Assembly (NCBI RefSeq): GCF_000936425.1
Contig: NZ_AVFK01000001.1
Location: 248,001 to 312,000 of the forward strand
Source of the DNA: Skermanella aerolata KACC 11604
Lineage (GTDB): Bacteria > Pseudomonadota > Alphaproteobacteria > Azospirillales > Azospirillaceae
Direction of reading: 5' to 3'
Length of the DNA: 64,000 nt
Part shown: positions 34,706 through 44,019 of the stretch, in pieces
How the letters are laid out: each line of letters starts with the position of its first letter
Numbering within the stretch: position 1 is the first letter of the stretch
Position numbers and translations under genes: made by a program
The notes under the pieces: model-generated
The model's database searches: none
Told to the model about the DNA's origin: nothing
The model's input: only the letters and a program-made list of their open reading frames with translations

Positions 34706-36316
34706 TCAATTCTTGTAGATCTGCCGGAAATCCGGATGGGTGTGGAACCAGTACTCGAAGCCTTCGACGTTCTTCTGCATCGCATAGTCGGCATAGCGAT
34801 TGTAGAGCGGGATGCGCGGCAGCTCGGTCATCACGATGTCCACCGCCTTCTGCATGCTCGCCTTGAACACGGCCGGGTCGGAAGTGAAGCGCGCGGTGTC
34901 GATTTCCTTGTCGAGCACCGGGTTGACGTAGTTGGCCGTGTTGAACACGGAGTTGTTGCCGCCGTAATAGGTCCAGAAGAAGTGATAGTCGGGATAGTCC
35001 AGCCAGCCGTAGAACTCGGCGATCACCATCGGCATCTTCTTCGACGCCATCTGGGCGAACCAGTTGGAGCCCGGAACCTTCTCCAGGCTGACGTCGATGC
35101 CGATCTTTTTCAGCGCTTCCTGCACCAGGATTGCGGAAGGCTCGCGGACCGTCGCTTCCGACAGATCGAACGACAGGGTCGTCTTGAAGCCGTCGGGGAA
35201 TCCCGCCTCGGCAAGCAGCTTCTTCGCCTTCTCAAAATCTTGACCATGCTTGATCGGCACCGGCCACGTCGGCTCATAGGGAGTCGAGGGATCGCCGTCG
35301 TACATCGGCTTGGCGCGGCCATAGAGGGCCGAGGAGAAGATCTCCTTGTAGGGCAAGGCGTACGAGATAGCTTCGCGGACCTTCGGATTGTCGAACGGCG
35401 GTATCTTGACGTTCATGTCCAGGAAGACGAGATCGTTCTGCACCGGCACGCCGATGACTTTGACCTTGCCGTCCTTCGCCAACTCGGCATAGTCCTTCGG
35501 CGGCAGGCCGACCGACATGTCGACGTCGCCCTTCTCAAGCAGCGCGCGGCGGGTGCCGGCGGACGGGATCTGGCGCCAGACCACCTTCTTCAGCTTGGGC
35601 AGCGGGCCGGACTTCCACTCGTCGAAGCGGACGAAGACCGTCTGCTGCCCGGGCGTCCAGGTTTCCACCTTAAAGGCGCCGCCGCCGGCGTCGTTCCGCG
35701 ATACCCAGTCGAAGGCCCAGGGATCGGCTGCCGTCGCATGCTTCTTGGCAAGTTCGGAATTTACGATCACGGGCACCGGAACCGCAAGGTCCGGCATGAT
35801 CAGCTTGTTGACCTGATCGAAGGTCGCCTTGAACGTGTAGTCGTCCACCACGGAGAACTGCTCGGGCTTGACCAGCGACCCTGCGGCCATCTGGATGGTC
35901 GGAAATCCTCCGGCCGCGATGGCGCGGTCGAACGACCACTTCACGTCCTTCGCCGTCACCTTCGTCCCGTCATGGAAGGTCGCGTCCTTCCGCAGGTGGA
36001 AGATATAGGTCAGCCCGTCCTCGCTGATGTCCCAGCTTTCCGCCAGTTCCGGGGTCATCACCTTGGCGTCGTAGGAGATCGTGCCGTCGGGAAGCGTCTT
36101 CTCGCCGTGGCTGACCAGCCTGTCATAGGCATGCCAAGTCACCATGCGGCTGTGGTCGTTGGCGGTCGGGACCATCGTGTCCAGGCCGTTCGGCCCCATC
36201 TCGGAGACGATGACCAGCGTGTCCTTCGGCGCCGGCGCCGCCGACGGTCCCGATACCGGCACCAAGACGGAAGCCGTCAGCATCGACATAATCAGTACTC
36301 GTCGAGTCACCTTCAT
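34706..36316 (-). CDS. Oligopeptide/dipeptide-type ABC substrate-binding protein
   Basis: The 536-residue periplasmic binding protein of the SBP_bac_5 family has a signal peptide (LIMSMLTASVLVPVSGPSA). Characteristic stretches are LAESWDISEDGLTYIFHLRKDATFHDG and DVKWSFDRAIA. Related proteins bind peptides, nickel or small amides. It is co-directional with an upstream amidase and DppBCDF-like genes, so the ligand may be an amide or a peptide derivative. Confidence 0.92.
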   Translation of the reverse strand: MKVTRRVLIMSMLTASVLVPVSGPSAAPAPKDTLVIVSEMGPNGLDTMVPTANDHSRMVTWHAYDRLVSHGEKTLPDGTISYDAKVMTPELAESWDISEDGLTYIFHLRKDATFHDGTKVTAKDVKWSFDRAIAAGGFPTIQMAAGSLVKPEQFSVVDDYTFKATFDQVNKLIMPDLAVPVPVIVNSELAKKHATAADPWAFDWVSRNDAGGGAFKVETWTPGQQTVFVRFDEWKSGPLPKLKKVVWRQIPSAGTRRALLEKGDVDMSVGLPPKDYAELAKDGKVKVIGVPVQNDLVFLDMNVKIPPFDNPKVREAISYALPYKEIFSSALYGRAKPMYDGDPSTPYEPTWPVPIKHGQDFEKAKKLLAEAGFPDGFKTTLSFDLSEATVREPSAILVQEALKKIGIDVSLEKVPGSNWFAQMASKKMPMVIAEFYGWLDYPDYHFFWTYYGGNNSVFNTANYVNPVLDKEIDTARFTSDPAVFKASMQKAVDIVMTELPRIPLYNRYADYAMQKNVEGFEYWFHTHPDFRQIYKN

Positions 36317-36370
36317 GGAACTGAGACTCCTATGTTGGACTGCCAGTAACGGTTACGAAATGCACTGCGA

Positions 36371-37825
36371 TCAGAGGCCAAGGTCGCCGACCAGCTTCGG
36401 CCAGACATGCGCCCAGGGCTTGGCGCGCTCGAAGGCACCCGATGCGGCGAGCACGGTACGGTCGGCCAGATGCCGGCCGATGATTTGAAGGCCGACCGGC
36501 AAGCCATCCTTGGTGAAGCCGGCCGGGATGCTGGCCGCCGGCTGGCCGGTCAGATTGCAGATGAAGGTGAAGGCCAGCCACGCCGCCGAGCGCACCATCT
36601 TGCCCTCGATGATCTCCGGCCCCTGCATGTAGAGGGGGAAGGCCGGAACGGCCAAGGTCGGCGTCAGCAGCAGGCCGTAGTTGGCCATCAGCCGCCACAT
36701 CTTGTTGCATACGCCCTGGCGGACGAACTTGGCGTCGGTGAATTCCTCGGCCTTCCAGTCGCGGAACACCAGGTCGAGCAGATGGGGCGAGATCTCGTGC
36801 TCGCGCCCCTTCATCAGGCGGCGCATGCCGGTGAGGTCGGTATCGGAGGCGACCATCGTCCAGAAATGGGGAAGCGGGTCCTCCCAGCCGGGATCGACGC
36901 GCTCGACCGTGCAGCCCAAGTCGGTCTCGAACACTTTAACTGCTTCCGAGACGACGCGACGGACCTCGGGATCGACCGGCGCATAGCCCCAGTCCTCGCT
37001 ATAAGCGATCTTCAAGCCCTTGATGCTCTCACCGGCCGCCTCGACGTAATCGAAATCCGCCGCCGGGATCGAGTAGCGGTCGCGCGGGTCCGGTCCCGTG
37101 ATGACCTTCAGCATCAGGGCGGAATCCGCCACCGTGCGGCTCATCGGGCCGACATGCTCAAGCGATTCCCAGCTCGACACGCCGGGATAACGTTCGTCGC
37201 GGCAGCCGGGATAGAGCGGCACCCGCCCCATCGACGCCTTGATGCCGTACAGCCCCGACAAGGCCGACGGTATCCGGATCGAACCGCCGCCGTCGCTGCC
37301 GATGGCGAAGGGGGCAACGCCGGTCGCAACCGAAGCCGCCGACCCGGCGCTCGACCCGCCGGAGGTCAGGTCCAGGTTCCAGGGATTGCGCGTCGCCTCG
37401 AAGACCGGGTTGTGGCCGACGCCCGAATAGCCGAACTCCGGCACGTTGGTCTTGCCGATGATGACGGCGCCGGCGTCCTTCAGCCGCTCGACGACGATGT
37501 CGTCCTCTTCGGGGACGAAGTCGCGGTACAGATGCGACCCCATGACCGTCAGGATGCCCTTGGTGGCGACAAGGTCCTTGATGCCGATCGGTACGCCCGC
37601 CAGCAGTCCGGGATCTTCGCCGGCCGCGATCTTGGTATCGACTGCCTTGGCCGCCGCCCGCGCCACGTCGGGCGTCGGCGTGCAGAAGGCGTGGATATGC
37701 GGTTCCAGCACATCCATCCGCTTCAGCGTCGCTTCCGTGACTTCGGTCGCCGATAGTTCCCTGGACTTTACCTTGGACGCGATGGTCACGGCGTCCATGC
37801 GGCAAATTTCGTTATCCGTGCTCAT
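36371..37825 (-). CDS. Amidase (amidase signature family)
   Basis: The 484-residue enzyme shows VPIGIKDLVATKG (catalytic Lys), TSGGSSAGSAASVATG and IGSDGGGSIRIPSALSGLYG (Ser pair). The full-length family domain runs from residue 10 to 475. It lies between the DppF-like ATPase and the substrate-binding protein gene, so it probably acts on the compound imported by that transporter. The product would be an acid plus ammonia or an amine. Confidence 0.92.
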   Translation of the reverse strand: MSTDNEICRMDAVTIASKVKSRELSATEVTEATLKRMDVLEPHIHAFCTPTPDVARAAAKAVDTKIAAGEDPGLLAGVPIGIKDLVATKGILTVMGSHLYRDFVPEEDDIVVERLKDAGAVIIGKTNVPEFGYSGVGHNPVFEATRNPWNLDLTSGGSSAGSAASVATGVAPFAIGSDGGGSIRIPSALSGLYGIKASMGRVPLYPGCRDERYPGVSSWESLEHVGPMSRTVADSALMLKVITGPDPRDRYSIPAADFDYVEAAGESIKGLKIAYSEDWGYAPVDPEVRRVVSEAVKVFETDLGCTVERVDPGWEDPLPHFWTMVASDTDLTGMRRLMKGREHEISPHLLDLVFRDWKAEEFTDAKFVRQGVCNKMWRLMANYGLLLTPTLAVPAFPLYMQGPEIIEGKMVRSAAWLAFTFICNLTGQPAASIPAGFTKDGLPVGLQIIGRHLADRTVLAASGAFERAKPWAHVWPKLVGDLGL

Positions 37826-37878
37826 GGAAAACCTCCCAACTGTTTTTGTGCCCCGCAGCCTTCAGGCTCCGTCGGCAT

Positions 37879-38841
37879 TTAGGCAAAATGACAGGCGGCG
37901 GACTGTCCGCCGCCGAGTTCGCGGAGTTCGGGCATGATCGTCCGGCATTCGGCGCTGGCGATCGGGCAGCGGCTTTGGAACCGGCAGACGTTCGGATTGG
38001 GGGATATCGGGCTGGTCGGGTTTCCGTCCAGCCGGGGTCTTGCCTCCCCGCGTCGGGCGGGATCGGGGATCGAGGCGATCAGGGCCTTGGTATAGGGGTG
38101 GCGCGGATTGGCGAACAGTTGCTCGACCGGCGCCACCTCCACCACCTTGCCGAGATACATCACGACCACGCGGGAGCAAAGCAGGCGGACGACGTTCAGA
38201 TCGTGCGACACGAACAGGTAGCTCATTCCCAAGCGTGCCCGAAGATCGGCCAGCAGCCGCAGGATGACCGCCTGCACCGAAACGTCGAGGGCGGATGTCG
38301 GCTCGTCCAGGATCAGCAGCCGCGGTTCCACCACGATGGCCCGCGCGATGCCGACGCGCGCCCGCTGTCCTCCCGAAAGCTGGTGCGGATAGCGCTGCAC
38401 CAGTTCGCGCGGCAATCCCACCAGCATGGCGGCCCGGTAGACCTTGGCGGCGATGTCGTCGGCGTTCCTCAGCTTGAGCAGCCGCTTCAGGGGATCGGCG
38501 ATCGTCTGGAAGACGCGGAACGACGGGTTGAGACTTTCGGTCGGGTCCTGGAACACGACCTGGATGCGGCCGCGCTCGGGCGAAGCGACGAACTGCGACT
38601 GGGTGACGGCGGTCACGTCGCCGCCGTCCAGGAAGATCCTGCCGGACGTCGGATCGATCAATCGCGCCAGCAGCCGGACCATCGTGGATTTGCCGCAGCC
38701 GCTTTCCCCGACCAGCCCGACGCATTCCCCGGCTTCGATCCTAAGATCGACGCCGTCGACAGCGTGGAGCAGCGACCCCTTGGCGCCGCCTTTCACCGGG
38801 TACAGCTTGCTGAGGTTTTGGGCATCCAGGAGGGCGGTCAT
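37879..38841 (-). CDS. Oligopeptide-type ABC ATPase (DppF family)
   Basis: The 320-residue ATPase shows GESGCGKST, VFQDPTESLNP, LSGGQRARVGIARAI, LLILDEPTSALDVSVQ and a C-terminal oligo_HPY region with RFQSRCPIASAEC, which binds an iron-sulfur cluster in some relatives. ATG at 38841 overlaps the stop of the previous ATPase (ATGA). Confidence 0.93.
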   Translation of the reverse strand: MTALLDAQNLSKLYPVKGGAKGSLLHAVDGVDLRIEAGECVGLVGESGCGKSTMVRLLARLIDPTSGRIFLDGGDVTAVTQSQFVASPERGRIQVVFQDPTESLNPSFRVFQTIADPLKRLLKLRNADDIAAKVYRAAMLVGLPRELVQRYPHQLSGGQRARVGIARAIVVEPRLLILDEPTSALDVSVQAVILRLLADLRARLGMSYLFVSHDLNVVRLLCSRVVVMYLGKVVEVAPVEQLFANPRHPYTKALIASIPDPARRGEARPRLDGNPTSPISPNPNVCRFQSRCPIASAECRTIMPELRELGGGQSAACHFA

Positions 38842-39800
38842 AGCGGCACCCTGCACCGTACGAGGTGGTCGGACGACAGTTCAGTCCAGGGCAGCGGCGG
38901 CAGGTCGCATTGCGGCATCTTCCGGACGCAGCGCTCGCTGAACCGGCAGGGCGGCAGCTCGCGCCGCAGGTCCGGCAACTGGCCGCCGATGGAGGAAAGC
39001 GTGTCGATGGTCGAATCAGGCGTCGGCGTCGCCGCTAGCAACTGGCGCGTATAGGGGTGCGCCGGGTGCGCCAGCAGGACATCGGTCGGTGCGATCTCCA
39101 CCACATGGCCCGCATGCATCACCGCGATGCGGTCGCAGTACTCGCCGGCTAGCCCAAGGTCGTGGGTGATCAGCAGCGTGGACATGCGGCTGTCGCGGCT
39201 CTTGTCGCGGATCAGGTCCATGATGACGGCCTGCGTCGTCACGTCGAGGCCAGTGGTCGGCTCGTCGGCGATCAGCAGCGACGGCGAGCAGGCAAGTGCT
39301 ATGGCGATCATGATACGCTGGCACATTCCGCCGGAAAGCTCGAACGGGTAGGCGTTGTAGCGGCGTTCCGGATCGGGGATGCGCACCCGCTCCAGTGCCG
39401 CGATGGCCGCCTTCTTCAAGTCCCGGCGCGGGATCGCCGCGTGCTCCAGCAGCACGTCCTCGATCTGGCGGCCGACCTTGCGGATCGGGTTCAGCGCGGT
39501 TCGCGGGCTCTGGAAGATCATCGCCATCTCGCGTCCGCGGATGGCGCGCATCGCTTCGCCCCTGGTCGTCAGCAGGTCCATGCCGCCCAGGACGATCGAC
39601 CCGCGCTTGATGTCGGCCGCCGCATCGCTCAGCCCCATCACGGAATAGGCCATGACCGATTTGCCGGAGCCGCTTTCTCCGACCACCCCGACGATCTCGC
39701 CGCGCCGGACGGTCAGGCTGACATCTTCCAGCGCCCGTACCGTCCCGTGGCGTGTCCGAAATTCCAGGTTGAGATCGCTGATCGTGAGATGGTCGCTCAT
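38838..39800 (-). CDS. Oligopeptide-type ABC ATPase (DppD family)
   Basis: The 320-residue ATPase shows GESGSGKSV, MIFQSPRTALNPIRKV, LSGGMCQRIMIAIAL, LLIADEPTTGLDVTTQ and a C-terminal cysteine-rich oligo_HPY part (CRFSERCVRKMPQC). ATG at 39800 overlaps the permease stop; the extra open sequence upstream is a shadow of the permease gene. Confidence 0.93.
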   Translation of the reverse strand: MSDHLTISDLNLEFRTRHGTVRALEDVSLTVRRGEIVGVVGESGSGKSVMAYSVMGLSDAAADIKRGSIVLGGMDLLTTRGEAMRAIRGREMAMIFQSPRTALNPIRKVGRQIEDVLLEHAAIPRRDLKKAAIAALERVRIPDPERRYNAYPFELSGGMCQRIMIAIALACSPSLLIADEPTTGLDVTTQAVIMDLIRDKSRDSRMSTLLITHDLGLAGEYCDRIAVMHAGHVVEIAPTDVLLAHPAHPYTRQLLAATPTPDSTIDTLSSIGGQLPDLRRELPPCRFSERCVRKMPQCDLPPLPWTELSSDHLVRCRVPL

Positions 39801-40648
39801 ACCCGCTTCCTCGGGTCGAGCAGGTCGCGTAAGCCGTCGCCCAGCAGGTTGAAGCAGAAGACAGCGAGCACCAAGGCGGCGCCGGGGAACACGAAGGCCC
39901 ACCATTCGCCGGAGACGATGAAGCTGGCCCCTTCCGACACCATGATCCCCCATTCCGGCGTCGGGGGACGCACCCCCAGGCCGATGAACGACAGGCCCGC
40001 CGCGTTCAGGATCGCCCAGCCCATGTTAAGGGACGCCTGCACCATCATCGGCGGCAGGATGTTGGGGATGATATGGACGGCCAGGACGGTCAAAGTCCGG
40101 TTGCCGCCCATCCGCGCCGCCTCCGCATACCCTAAGTCGCGGCGCATGTTGACCTCGGCGCGGGCGAAGCGGCAGTAGAACGGCAGGTTGATTATCATCG
40201 TCGCGATGATGATGTTGGCGACGTTGTTGCCCAGTGCCGCGACGATCCCCATGGCGAGCACGAACAGTGGGAAGGCCATGATCGTGTCCATCAGCCGGCC
40301 TACGATCCTGTCCGTCCAGCCGCCGAGATAGCCGGCGGCGGAACCGAGTGCCAAACCGACGACGAACGACAGGATGACGGCGGAAAAGGCCATGCCCAAG
40401 TCCAGCCGCGTCGCGACGATGACCCGGCTTAGGATATCCCGTCCCAGCGCGTCGGTGCCGAACGGATGGGCCATGCTGGGCGGCACCAGCTTCGCCGTCG
40501 CATCCGTCATCAGCGGATCGTAGGGCGCCAGCGACGGACCAAGCAGCGCGCAGGTCAGCAAAAGCAGGAGGATGCCGACCGCCACCAGCGTCAACGGGTT
40601 TTCGCCGAAGGCGTGGCCGGCATTTCGGGTCAGGTTTGCAAAGGTCAT
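39797..40648 (-). CDS. Oligopeptide-type ABC permease (DppC family)
   Basis: The 283-residue permease has about six membrane segments and the family landmarks HPFGTDALGRDILSRVI, GYAEAARMGG (ATPase-contact EAA loop) and LSFIGLGVRPPTPEWG. It is followed by the DppD-like ATPase in a four-base overlap and preceded by the DppB-like permease with a three-base gap. Confidence 0.93.
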   Translation of the reverse strand: MTFANLTRNAGHAFGENPLTLVAVGILLLLLTCALLGPSLAPYDPLMTDATAKLVPPSMAHPFGTDALGRDILSRVIVATRLDLGMAFSAVILSFVVGLALGSAAGYLGGWTDRIVGRLMDTIMAFPLFVLAMGIVAALGNNVANIIIATMIINLPFYCRFARAEVNMRRDLGYAEAARMGGNRTLTVLAVHIIPNILPPMMVQASLNMGWAILNAAGLSFIGLGVRPPTPEWGIMVSEGASFIVSGEWWAFVFPGAALVLAVFCFNLLGDGLRDLLDPRKRV

Positions 40649-40651
40649 CGG

Positions 40652-41665
40652 TCAGCCCTCGAACCGGACGCGGGGATCGATCAGCGTCGCCAGGACATCG
40701 ACCAGCAGGTTCAGCAATATGTAGAGGAGCGCCATCATCAGGACGAAACCCTGGACGGCTGCGTAGTCGGAGGCGAGCACGGCGGAAACCGCGTAGGCGC
40801 CGACCCCTTGCCAGCCGAACACCTGCTCGATCAGGACGTTCGATCCCAGCAGGAACGAGAACACCATCCCCAGCACGGACGAGATCGGCAGCAGCGAGTT
40901 ACGGAACGCGTAGGTGAACAGGACCTTGGATGTAGGCAGCCCGCTGGCGTGGGCGGTCCGGACGAAGTCGCTGGACAGGGATTCGAGCATGGCGGCGCGG
41001 GTGATCCGAGCCAATGGGGCCAGTGCGAACAGCCCCAGCGAGATTGCCGGCAGCACCAGTTGCGCCAGGGCCGCCCGGAAGACCTCGCCGTCGCCGGCGA
41101 TCAGCGCATCGATCGTATAGGCGCCCGTGACCCTTGGCGGGGCGGTATAAAGGATCTCGTTCAGCCGGCCCAGCGGCTCCGGCGCCCATCCCAGCAGGAA
41201 ATAGAACACGTAGACCAGCAGCAACCCGATGAAGAAGGTCGGAAAGGCGGCGCAGACGGTGACGATCACGCGGCAGGCGTGATCGGCGGGCCGGTCCAGC
41301 CGGATCGCCGCCAGCACTCCCATCGGTATGGCGCAGCCGATCGCGAAGACGAGCGCGTAGGCGGACAGTTCCAGCGAAGCGGGTAGGCGGTCCACCAGAT
41401 CGGTCAGCACCGGCTGTCCGGTGGTCAGCGATTTCCCCAGGTTCCCGCGCAGCAGGTCGGCGACGTAATAGAAGAACTGCTCGACCAGCGGCCGGTCCAG
41501 TCCGAGCTTCTCCCGGATCTCCGCGATCGAGTTGGCGTCCGCCGCCGGTCCGGCGAAGTAGGCGGCGGGATCGCCGGGCAGGGCATGCGACAGCAGGAAC
41601 GTCAGCACGACGACGCCCGCAAGGCTGGGCAGGGTAGCGAGCAGACGTTTCCAGACGAAGTTCAT
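40652..41665 (-). CDS. Oligopeptide-type ABC permease (DppB family)
   Basis: The 337-residue permease starts MNFVWKRLLATLPSLAGVVVLTFLL, with the first membrane helix typical of DppB. It contains LPGDPAAYFAGP and the EAA loop FVRTAHASGLPTSKVLFTYAFRNSL. ATG at 41665 is chosen because translation from upstream starts adds no family sequence. It is the first transporter gene after the XRE-cupin regulator, 192 bases away. Confidence 0.92.
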   Translation of the reverse strand: MNFVWKRLLATLPSLAGVVVLTFLLSHALPGDPAAYFAGPAADANSIAEIREKLGLDRPLVEQFFYYVADLLRGNLGKSLTTGQPVLTDLVDRLPASLELSAYALVFAIGCAIPMGVLAAIRLDRPADHACRVIVTVCAAFPTFFIGLLLVYVFYFLLGWAPEPLGRLNEILYTAPPRVTGAYTIDALIAGDGEVFRAALAQLVLPAISLGLFALAPLARITRAAMLESLSSDFVRTAHASGLPTSKVLFTYAFRNSLLPISSVLGMVFSFLLGSNVLIEQVFGWQGVGAYAVSAVLASDYAAVQGFVLMMALLYILLNLLVDVLATLIDPRVRFEG

Positions 41666-41857
41666 CGGGCACGGGTCCTCTGCGACTGTTCCGGATGCGT
41701 GAGCCATGCCCACGCATCCGGCTATCCAATCGCAAAGCCCGTGCCGTTTAGCCGCTGCCAGGGAAATTCAGTGTTTCCAGGGTGCTTCGAGCTTGAACGA
41801 AAATCTTACATACTTGAATATGATAGAAATCGAAGCACATGATTAAAAATCATGCTC

Positions 41858-42433
41858 TCAGTGGACCTGCGGCGTATTCACCCAGATGATCCGGGCCTCC
41901 ACATCACCGACATTGCGGTAGCTGTTGGTCAGGTAGGCCTTGAAGAAGAAGCTGTCGCCGGCGGACATGCGGTATGTAGTGTCGTCTATCGTCAACTCGA
42001 TCTCGCCGCAGACAAGATAGCCGACAGCCTCGCCCTGATGGGTGATCAGGTCGATCTTCTCGCCGCCGGGAGCCACGACATGGACATTGGCTTCCAGCAG
42101 GTTGCCGGCGCCTACCGGAACCAGCCGTTCATAAGTGACGCCGGTGCCGCCTCTCAACGCATCCACGAACACCTTCAGGCGTTCCTCCGGCTTCTGCACC
42201 AGCATATGTTCGTCGATCCTCAATCCGAAGAATGACGCCATATCTCGGTCCAGCGCATGAACCAGCTTGTTGAGCATCGGGATCGAAGGCAGGACCTTGC
42301 CGGACTCGATCTTGGAAATCATGCTCTCATCGCAGTCGACGGCGGTCGCCAGATCTTTCATGCGCATGCCCTTCAACAGGCGCGCGTGACGTAACCGGAC
42401 ACCGACTTTCAGGGGTGCGCTTTCTTTCGTCAT
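41858..42433 (-). CDS. XRE-family regulator with C-terminal cupin domain
   Basis: The 191-residue protein has an HTH_3 domain (VGVRLRHARLLKGMRMKDLA, then ESMISKIESGKVLPSIPML). A cupin follows, with PGGEKIDLITHQGEAVGYLVCGEIEL and a second motif ending SFFFKA. Such regulators often sense small amines or amino acids and control the next operon. AGGACATC precedes the ATG. It lies just upstream of the DppBCDF-like genes in the same direction, so they are its likely targets. Confidence 0.9.
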   Translation of the reverse strand: MTKESAPLKVGVRLRHARLLKGMRMKDLATAVDCDESMISKIESGKVLPSIPMLNKLVHALDRDMASFFGLRIDEHMLVQKPEERLKVFVDALRGGTGVTYERLVPVGAGNLLEANVHVVAPGGEKIDLITHQGEAVGYLVCGEIELTIDDTTYRMSAGDSFFFKAYLTNSYRNVGDVEARIIWVNTPQVH

Positions 42434-42545
42434 GATGTCCTGTCAATGAACCAAAGAAATCAGGAAAAGAAGATCAAGTAATTATGCCAATAGCATTGAA
42501 GTTCGACCGGTAAGTTCCACAAGAGTACGCTTGTAAAAGCACCTT

Positions 42546-42581
42546 GACGTAGGTCGGGCCTCTTCAGCCCGACATCTAACG
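42546..42581. repeat. Dispersed copy of the GTCGGGC hairpin repeat
   Basis: This 36-base unit (with GTCGGGC and GCCCGAC arms around CTCTTCA) matches the reverse complement of 34575-34610 with one mismatch. It lies in the 273-base gap between fahA and the XRE-cupin regulator. The rest of that gap (42434-42706) shows no gene that I can support. Confidence 0.75.
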
Positions 42582-42706
42582 CTCACGACCAGCGGAGCTT
42601 CGATAGTCAAACCTCCTTCAATCTCGCTGTTCGGCCCAAAGCGAAGCGACAACCGACAGCCACACGCCAAGAGCATGATGGAAAATCATGTAAAATTCAA
42701 CGTGTC

Positions 42707-43999
42707 CTATGGGCAGACATCGGCAGGATGGGCCGCCACGATCCGCCCTGCCACCTCGCCGAAACCGACGCGGTAGCCGTCGGCCTGGCACCAGCCCGTG
42801 ATGACCACCTCGTCACTGTCCAGCAGGAACGACCGCTCGCCGCCGCCCTCCAGCGTAATGGGTCGCTGCCCGTTCCAGGTCAGTTCCAACAGACTGCCGA
42901 AGCTGTCCAGTGCCGGACCGCTGATCGTGCCGGACCCCATCAGGTCGCCGATCCGTGTGTTGCAGCCGGAAACGGTGTGGTGCGCAAGCTGCTGCGCCAT
43001 GCTCCAGTACATGTGCCTGAAGTTGGTGCGGCAGACCGTCGTGGCCTTCCCGGCGCCTTCCGGCTTCAGCGATACCTCCAGGTGAAGGTCGACCGACGCT
43101 TTGCCGCCCTGCCGCAGATAAGGCAGAGGCTCCGGGTCCTGCACCGGTCCGGCCACCCGGAACGGCTCCAGCGCCTCCAGCGTCACGATCCAGGGCGAGA
43201 TGGACGTCGCGAAGGTCTTGCTGTTGAAGGGGCCGAGCGGCACGTATTCCCATTGCTGGATATCGCGGGCGCTCCAGTCGTTCATCAGCACCATGCCGAA
43301 GATGCGTCTTTCGGCATCGCCGACCGGAACCGGCTCTCCCAGGTCATTGCCTTCTCCCACGATGAAGGCGGTCTCCAACTCCATGTCGAGCTTTCGGCAC
43401 GGACCGAAACTCGGGACCTCGTCGGCGGGCGCCTTGGTCTGACCGTTGGGCCGCCGTACCGGCGTGCCGCTGACGACGACCGAACTGGCGCGCCCGTTGT
43501 ATCCGACCGGGAGGTGCAGCCAGTTCGGCAGCAGCGCGTTCTTCGGATCGCGGAACATCGTCCCGACATTGGTCGCATGCTCCTTGGACGAATAGAAATC
43601 AGTATAGCCGCCGATTTCCACCGGCAGATGGAGCAGAGATTCCGTCATCGGAACCAGCGCGCGGGACCGCAGATCGGGATCGTCGCGCAGCCTCGGAGCG
43701 TCATCGCGCAGCAACTCGCTGATCCTCGCCCGCGTGTCGCGCCAGACCGTCCTTCCCAGGGCCATAAAGGCGTTCAGGCTCGGCTGGTCAAATACCCGGC
43801 CGCCCCTGGAACCGGCGCTCAGCAGACCGGCCTGTTCTAGAACCGACAGATCCAGAACCCGGTCGCCGATCGCGACGCCGACCCTCGGCGTAGGCTCCGC
43901 GCCGGTCGAGAAGACGCCGAAGGGCAGGTTCTGTATCGGGAAGTGGCTGTCGGGCGCCACCGCGACGAAGGACTTCAGCCGGGGATCGTTGGGATGCAT
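42707..43999 (-). CDS. fahA: Fumarylacetoacetase
   Basis: This enzyme hydrolyses fumarylacetoacetate to fumarate and acetoacetate, the last step of tyrosine and homogentisate breakdown. At 430 residues it has the normal length. It shows the N-terminal SH3-like part (FPIQNLPFGVF) and the active-site region DFYSSKEHATNVGTMFR. Later come FGPCRKLDMELETAFIVGEGN, the metal-binding acidic residues, and MVLMNDWSARDIQQWEYVPLGPF. It lies 20 bases after hmgA. Confidence 0.96.
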   Translation of the reverse strand: MHPNDPRLKSFVAVAPDSHFPIQNLPFGVFSTGAEPTPRVGVAIGDRVLDLSVLEQAGLLSAGSRGGRVFDQPSLNAFMALGRTVWRDTRARISELLRDDAPRLRDDPDLRSRALVPMTESLLHLPVEIGGYTDFYSSKEHATNVGTMFRDPKNALLPNWLHLPVGYNGRASSVVVSGTPVRRPNGQTKAPADEVPSFGPCRKLDMELETAFIVGEGNDLGEPVPVGDAERRIFGMVLMNDWSARDIQQWEYVPLGPFNSKTFATSISPWIVTLEALEPFRVAGPVQDPEPLPYLRQGGKASVDLHLEVSLKPEGAGKATTVCRTNFRHMYWSMAQQLAHHTVSGCNTRIGDLMGSGTISGPALDSFGSLLELTWNGQRPITLEGGGERSFLLDSDEVVITGWCQADGYRVGFGEVAGRIVAAHPADVCP

Positions 44000-44019
44000 C
44001 GATGTTTACTCCCTCGCCC

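Noticed and set aside
34736-36349. Plus-strand open frame of 537 codons
   Set aside because: Exact shadow of the substrate-binding protein gene; no motif or ribosome binding site.
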